DNA of 64,000 nucleotides, taken from NCBI GenBank assembly GCA_018433085.1, contig JAHDRW010000008.1:1-64000 (forward strand), read 5' to 3'. Position numbers and translations under genes: made by a program. Below are positions 61,717-64,000 of the stretch, in pieces (position 1 is the stretch's first letter; each line of letters begins with the position of its first letter). Source of the stretch: Deltaproteobacteria bacterium (GTDB taxonomy: Bacteria > Desulfobacterota > Desulfomonilia > UBA1062). Under the pieces are notes generated by a model. The model made no database searches, was not told where the DNA came from, and worked only from the letters and a program-made list of their open reading frames with translations.

Positions 61717-61776
61717 CAATTGAGTTTGTCACATGACAATCGAGCTTGTCATCTGTCAATCGTGTTTGTCCGTTTC
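61717..61776. repeat. Three 20-bp tandem direct repeats upstream of ssb
   Basis: Units at 61717-61736, 61737-61756 and 61757-61776 begin CAATTGAGTTTGTC, CAATCGAGCTTGTC and CAATCGTGTTTGTC. Each is exactly 20 bp. They start 27 nt upstream of the ssb start codon. They could be regulator-binding sites near two helical turns apart, or a small iteron-like repeat. Confidence 0.65.
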
Positions 61777-62132
61777 CAGTGTTAATACCTGCCAAAAACC
61801 TTTATCCAAAACTGATACGATCCTATCTGATATTATATCTTTTCTCAAGACTTCTCTTTGATTTGAGGAGGGGAGATTCTCGTGGGCAATGAACATCTTA
61901 GAACATGAACAGCGGCACATCTTCCCGGCTGGCTGTATTGCCGGCCTTGGACCAGAATGCCCCTTGCGATTTTTGTTTCTTGATGGGCGATAATATGGAA
62001 GAGCCAACAGTCAGGGAGAGATTGAGGAGCTAGGGCCGCCTCTACAACGCAAGGGCCACAAGGATATTGGGCTTTTTCCATCAATTAATCACCATGCTGA
62101 CACGGCCGGTTAATGGCATCCAGTGCTATTGG

Positions 62133-62180
62133 TGTTACAAAAGGTCGGCAGATATTGTCAAATGCCGACCTTTTGTAACA
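62133..62180. promoter_or_regulatory. Perfect 18-bp inverted repeat, probable AbiEi operator
   Basis: TGTTACAAAAGGTCGGCA (62133-62150) and its exact complement at 62163-62180 are separated by 12 nt, and the right arm ends 11 nt before the AbiEi start codon. AbiEi antitoxins are known to repress their own operon by binding inverted repeats upstream, so this is a natural operator; a hairpin in the mRNA leader is the alternative. Confidence 0.65.
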
Positions 62181-62191
62181 ATATATCTTCC

Positions 62192-62794
62192 ATGAAAAAT
62201 GATTATACCGAGAAGGTGCTCGATCTTATTCGGAGAAACGGGGTCATCCGACCTCACGATCTCCGTTCTCTTTCAATTCCCCGAACGTATCTGCAGCGTC
62301 TTCTCCGGAAAGATGCGATAATAAGAATCGGCAGAGGGCTTTATACCCTTCCCGACATGCAGGCTACCGAGCATCACACCTTTGCTGAGGCCGCGAAGCG
62401 AGTACCCCAGGGAGTGCTGTGCCTGCTCTCGGCATTGAGCTTTCACGGCCTGACCCTCCACGTTCCTCATGAGGTCTGGATGGCAATCGACAGAAAAGCA
62501 AAGCTTCCAAAGATTGATTACCCTTCCCTCAGGTTTGTGCGATTTTCCGGGCACGCCCTTGACCAGGGGATTGAGCATCATGACATCGAGGGAGTAGAGG
62601 CGAGGGTATACAGCCCTGCCAAGACAGTTGCGGACTGCTTTAAATACCGGAACAAGATCGGCATCGATGTGGCGCTCGAGGCTCTAAAGGACTGCAGGGC
62701 TCAGCACAAATGCTCGATGGACGAGATTTGGCACTATAGCAGGATATGCAGGGTGGAGAAGGTCATGAAGCCCTACCTTGAGGCGCTCCTGTGA
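62192..62794 (+). CDS. Type IV antitoxin of the AbiEi family
   Basis: A 200-residue protein with an N-terminal winged helix-turn-helix (about 5-55: VLDLIRRNGVIRPHDLRSLS, RTYLQRLLRKDAIIRIGRG) and a C-terminal domain (KRVPQGVLCLLSALSFHGL, VYSPAKTVADCFKYRNKIG). AbiEi neutralises the nucleotidyltransferase toxin AbiEii and represses the operon. I start at the ATG at 62192; frames upstream run through the operator. The toxin frame overlaps its stop by 4 nt but is truncated, so this antitoxin now seems to stand alone. Confidence 0.85.
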   Translation: MKNDYTEKVLDLIRRNGVIRPHDLRSLSIPRTYLQRLLRKDAIIRIGRGLYTLPDMQATEHHTFAEAAKRVPQGVLCLLSALSFHGLTLHVPHEVWMAIDRKAKLPKIDYPSLRFVRFSGHALDQGIEHHDIEGVEARVYSPAKTVADCFKYRNKIGIDVALEALKDCRAQHKCSMDEIWHYSRICRVEKVMKPYLEALL

Positions 62795-62934
62795 GCAAGT
62801 CATCACCCTCCAATATTACCGCATCCATCAGGGAGAGGCTCCTGCACGTTTCGCGAACTACGGGGATACCATTTGATCTGGTACTTACACGATATGCACT
62901 GGAGCGCCTCTTGTATCGTATAGGATCCTTATAG
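62791..62934 (+). pseudogene. Truncated AbiEii-type toxin (N-terminal 47 residues only)
   Basis: A GTG at 62791 overlapping the antitoxin stop (GTGA) opens a frame containing ASIRERLLHVSRTTGIPFDL and LTRYALERLLYRIGSL, then a TAG at 62932. This is the recognisable N-terminal helix of AbiEii/AbiGii nucleotidyltransferases, which normally run to about 300 residues and carry a GS-x10-DxD catalytic site. Nothing of the catalytic part is visible downstream in any frame, so the toxin is broken by deletion or insertion. Confidence 0.75.
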
Positions 62935-63034
62935 TGACCCCTTCATGGACTGTACCAGCACGGCTTCCCTCTTCGAACTCTATCTCTCGATTGATGGGTT
63001 GCTCACTATATTGTTCTTCATAATTGTCGCTCAT
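62885..63034 (-). CDS. Possible 49-residue ORF antisense to the toxin remnant
   Basis: An ATG at 63034 opens a frame MSDNYEEQYSEQPINREIEF that ends near the toxin remnant with YDTRGAPVHIV. It is acidic and protein-like, but it overlaps the AbiEii fragment, has no clear ribosome binding site and no recognised family. Confidence 0.2.
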   Translation of the reverse strand: MSDNYEEQYSEQPINREIEFEEGSRAGTVHEGVTIRILYDTRGAPVHIV

Positions 63035-63282
63035 CACCAGAATTAAAATGGTCAGAAGAAATTGGAACCCTTTCCCTTAAGGCCCTTCTGTCTGCTTCAT
63101 TCACGATCAAAGTTCACTACAAGAGTTCATTAGGCTGAAAGATAAGATCATGACTTCCCAGTCTGTAGAATAGCGCCTATCGAGAATCAGTACTTTGGGA
63201 GAGTCAGCCGGGGGAGCCTCACCCCCAGCTGCTCGCTGCACCGGACGTGATCCTCTCAGCTTATAATTGGACAGAAACGCCG
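62935..63282. other. AT-richer gap after the broken toxin
   Basis: No intact gene. It holds a possible antisense ORF (62885-63034) and a fragment resembling the 3' end of a group II intron near 63196-63250. The remaining bases show no recognisable feature. Confidence 0.4.
63196..63250 (-). mobile_element. Possible 3'-end remnant of a group II intron
   Basis: Read on the minus strand, CACGTCCGGTGC is followed by a 9-bp perfect stem AGCTGGGGG/CCCCCGGCT (63221-63229 and 63205-63213) with a 7-nt loop, then GACTC. This order resembles the end of group II intron domain V (ACGTCCGGTTC) and domain VI. The 5' half of domain V and the rest of the intron are absent. A plain terminator hairpin is an alternative. 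Confidence 0.35.
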
Positions 63283-63624
63283 TCATTCATATTCTGTGTA
63301 CTTCTTTGCACTTCCCTTGACTGTGCTGGCCGGATATTTTTTTCCATTGAGTTTGAGTTTGTCTCTGGCACACTGGATTGGATCAATACCAAACTTGGCT
63401 GCCAAGTTGATAATATATATCATTATATCCCCAATCTCCTCTTTGAGATGAGCTAATTGATTGTCATTTAAATTTTTGCTTTCTTCCTCTGTAAGCCAAA
63501 GAAATATCTCTAGCAATTCGGCAGCTTCAACTGACAGCCCCATAGCAAGATTTTTAGGAGAATGATATTTCCCCCAATCTCTTTCTGTAACAAAATGATT
63601 TATTTCTTCCTTCAGAATCTTCAT
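63283..63624 (-). CDS. MazG-like nucleotide pyrophosphohydrolase
   Basis: A 113-residue all-helical protein of the MazG/DCTPP1 group, with the metal-binding motif EAAELLEIFLW (ExxE) followed by LKEEIGDIMIYIINLAAKFG (ExxD). Such enzymes hydrolyse (d)NTPs to monophosphates; small stand-alone members often clean up modified dCTP. The gene is AT-rich compared with the rest of the window. It begins 3 nt after the stop of the gene beyond it on the same strand, so the two are probably co-transcribed. Confidence 0.85.
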   Translation of the reverse strand: MKILKEEINHFVTERDWGKYHSPKNLAMGLSVEAAELLEIFLWLTEEESKNLNDNQLAHLKEEIGDIMIYIINLAAKFGIDPIQCARDKLKLNGKKYPASTVKGSAKKYTEYE

Positions 63625-63627
63625 ACT

Positions 63628-64000
63628 CTAAATCGACCTAATTTTCTTCAAATACTCTTCAATCATTTTCTCTTGCCTGGTTGTAAATTTGCTGAATGTC
63701 ATAACTGGCCCATAAGATCTTGATTCCTCACCAAGGATTTCTTCAAGGTTAAATGGTTGCTTTATCAGCTTAGTACCATCGCATATCACCAGGTATCTCC
63801 ATCTACCTTCATTGCCAGGCCAATATTTCTCAGCTTCACCGCTTTTTATTGGACGAATATCAACTATCCGCATCGTGTATTGGATTTGTTTTTCTCTACG
63901 GTTGCAGTCAGCTTTATTCTTGCTGACCAGAACCAATTCTCCCGGGTACCAGCCTTGGGGCATACCAGAAAAAGCGTGCTTTTGATTTTCAATAACACTG
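63628..64000 (-). CDS. C-terminal part of an unidentified protein, cut by the window edge
   Basis: The frame stays open from the stop at 63628 to the window edge (at least 124 residues), so the first visible ATG at 63963 is probably internal. Visible sequence includes PQGWYPGELVLVSKNKADC, MRIVDIRPIKSGEAEKYWPG and FTTRQEKMIEEYLKKIRSI. The small beta-rich pattern could be a PUA/EVE-like nucleic-acid-binding fold, but I do not recognise it with confidence. It is AT-rich and linked to the MazG-like gene. Confidence 0.55.
   Translation of the reverse strand, partial: SVIENQKHAFSGMPQGWYPGELVLVSKNKADCNRREKQIQYTMRIVDIRPIKSGEAEKYWPGNEGRWRYLVICDGTKLIKQPFNLEEILGEESRSYGPVMTFSKFTTRQEKMIEEYLKKIRSI

Larger units (their letters stand above)
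61691..62191. other. Intergenic stretch of about 500 bases before the AbiEi gene
   Basis: It contains three 20-bp direct repeats next to ssb and an 18-bp inverted repeat next to the AbiEi gene, listed separately. Two overlapping minus-strand open frames (61756-62007 and 61845-62084) have no recognisable family or ribosome binding site and look like decayed DNA. Base composition becomes more AT-rich from here. Confidence 0.4.

Overview
The window looks like a chromosomal segment of a motile, Gram-negative, probably anaerobic deltaproteobacterium (Desulfobacterota). This is inferred from gene content: an FlhF/FlhG/FliA polar-flagellum set, lpxC next to an NtrY/NtrX-like pair, a formate dehydrogenase accessory protein, a molybdopterin oxidoreductase, HEAT-repeat proteins, and a secreted choice-of-anchor protein with a C-terminal sorting-type tail. 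Genus cannot be assigned from sequence alone. Most of the window is gene-dense and GC-rich (one line at 60421 has 40 G+C of 60). The last 1-2 kb is AT-rich (one line at 63421 has 19 of 60) and looks acquired.

Layout. 0-3 kb: the edge of an unidentified gene, a HEAT protein, priA and a tiny ORF. 3.3-7.2 kb: a large multidomain secreted protein. 7.8-9.3 kb: two serine tRNAs beside serS. 9.8-12.9 kb: an AsmA-type envelope protein. 13-20.3 kb (minus strand): a NusG paralogue with hflX, then ftsE-ftsX-envC-ctpA-polysaccharide deacetylase, a cell-division and peptidoglycan-remodelling operon. 20.3-32.1 kb: an HTH regulator divergent from flhB-flhA-flhF-flhG-fliA-cheY-(FliL-like)-HEAT-HDOD-cheR-receiver, a tightly overlapping flagellar export, placement and chemotaxis operon. 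32.1-40.3 kb (minus strand): rmuC, then lpxC-ntrY-ntrX-radical SAM-radC with overlapping stops and starts. 40.4-42.4 kb: tatB-tatC and fdhE. 42.5-49.2 kb (minus strand): a lipoprotein 5'-nucleotidase, an FmdE-like protein, a Cys-rich membrane protein, a molybdopterin oxidoreductase and a TetR regulator. 49.5-52.2 kb: a metal-chelate type ABC importer. 52.3-61.7 kb: greA, rplY, rph-rdgB, two GT-C type membrane proteins, an aminotransferase and ssb. 62.1-64 kb: an AbiEi antitoxin with a broken toxin, a MazG-like enzyme and an unidentified gene cut by the window edge.

The most unusual content is in the accessory parts. (1) The TetR / Mo-enzyme / Cys-rich membrane protein / FmdE-like cluster is divergent from an ABC importer. 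It has a predicted three-way-junction RNA between two of its genes, and the Mo enzyme shows no Cys at the usual metal-ligand region, so the system is probably uncharacterised. (2) At least four families of palindromic or tandem repeats (7.6, 49.2-49.5, 52.3, 53.7-54.1 and 57.3 kb) sit mostly between convergent genes, as expected of REP-like elements. (3) hflX appears to start at an AUA codon behind a strong ribosome binding site. (4) The AbiE toxin is cut to about 47 residues while its antitoxin and an 18-bp inverted-repeat operator remain intact.
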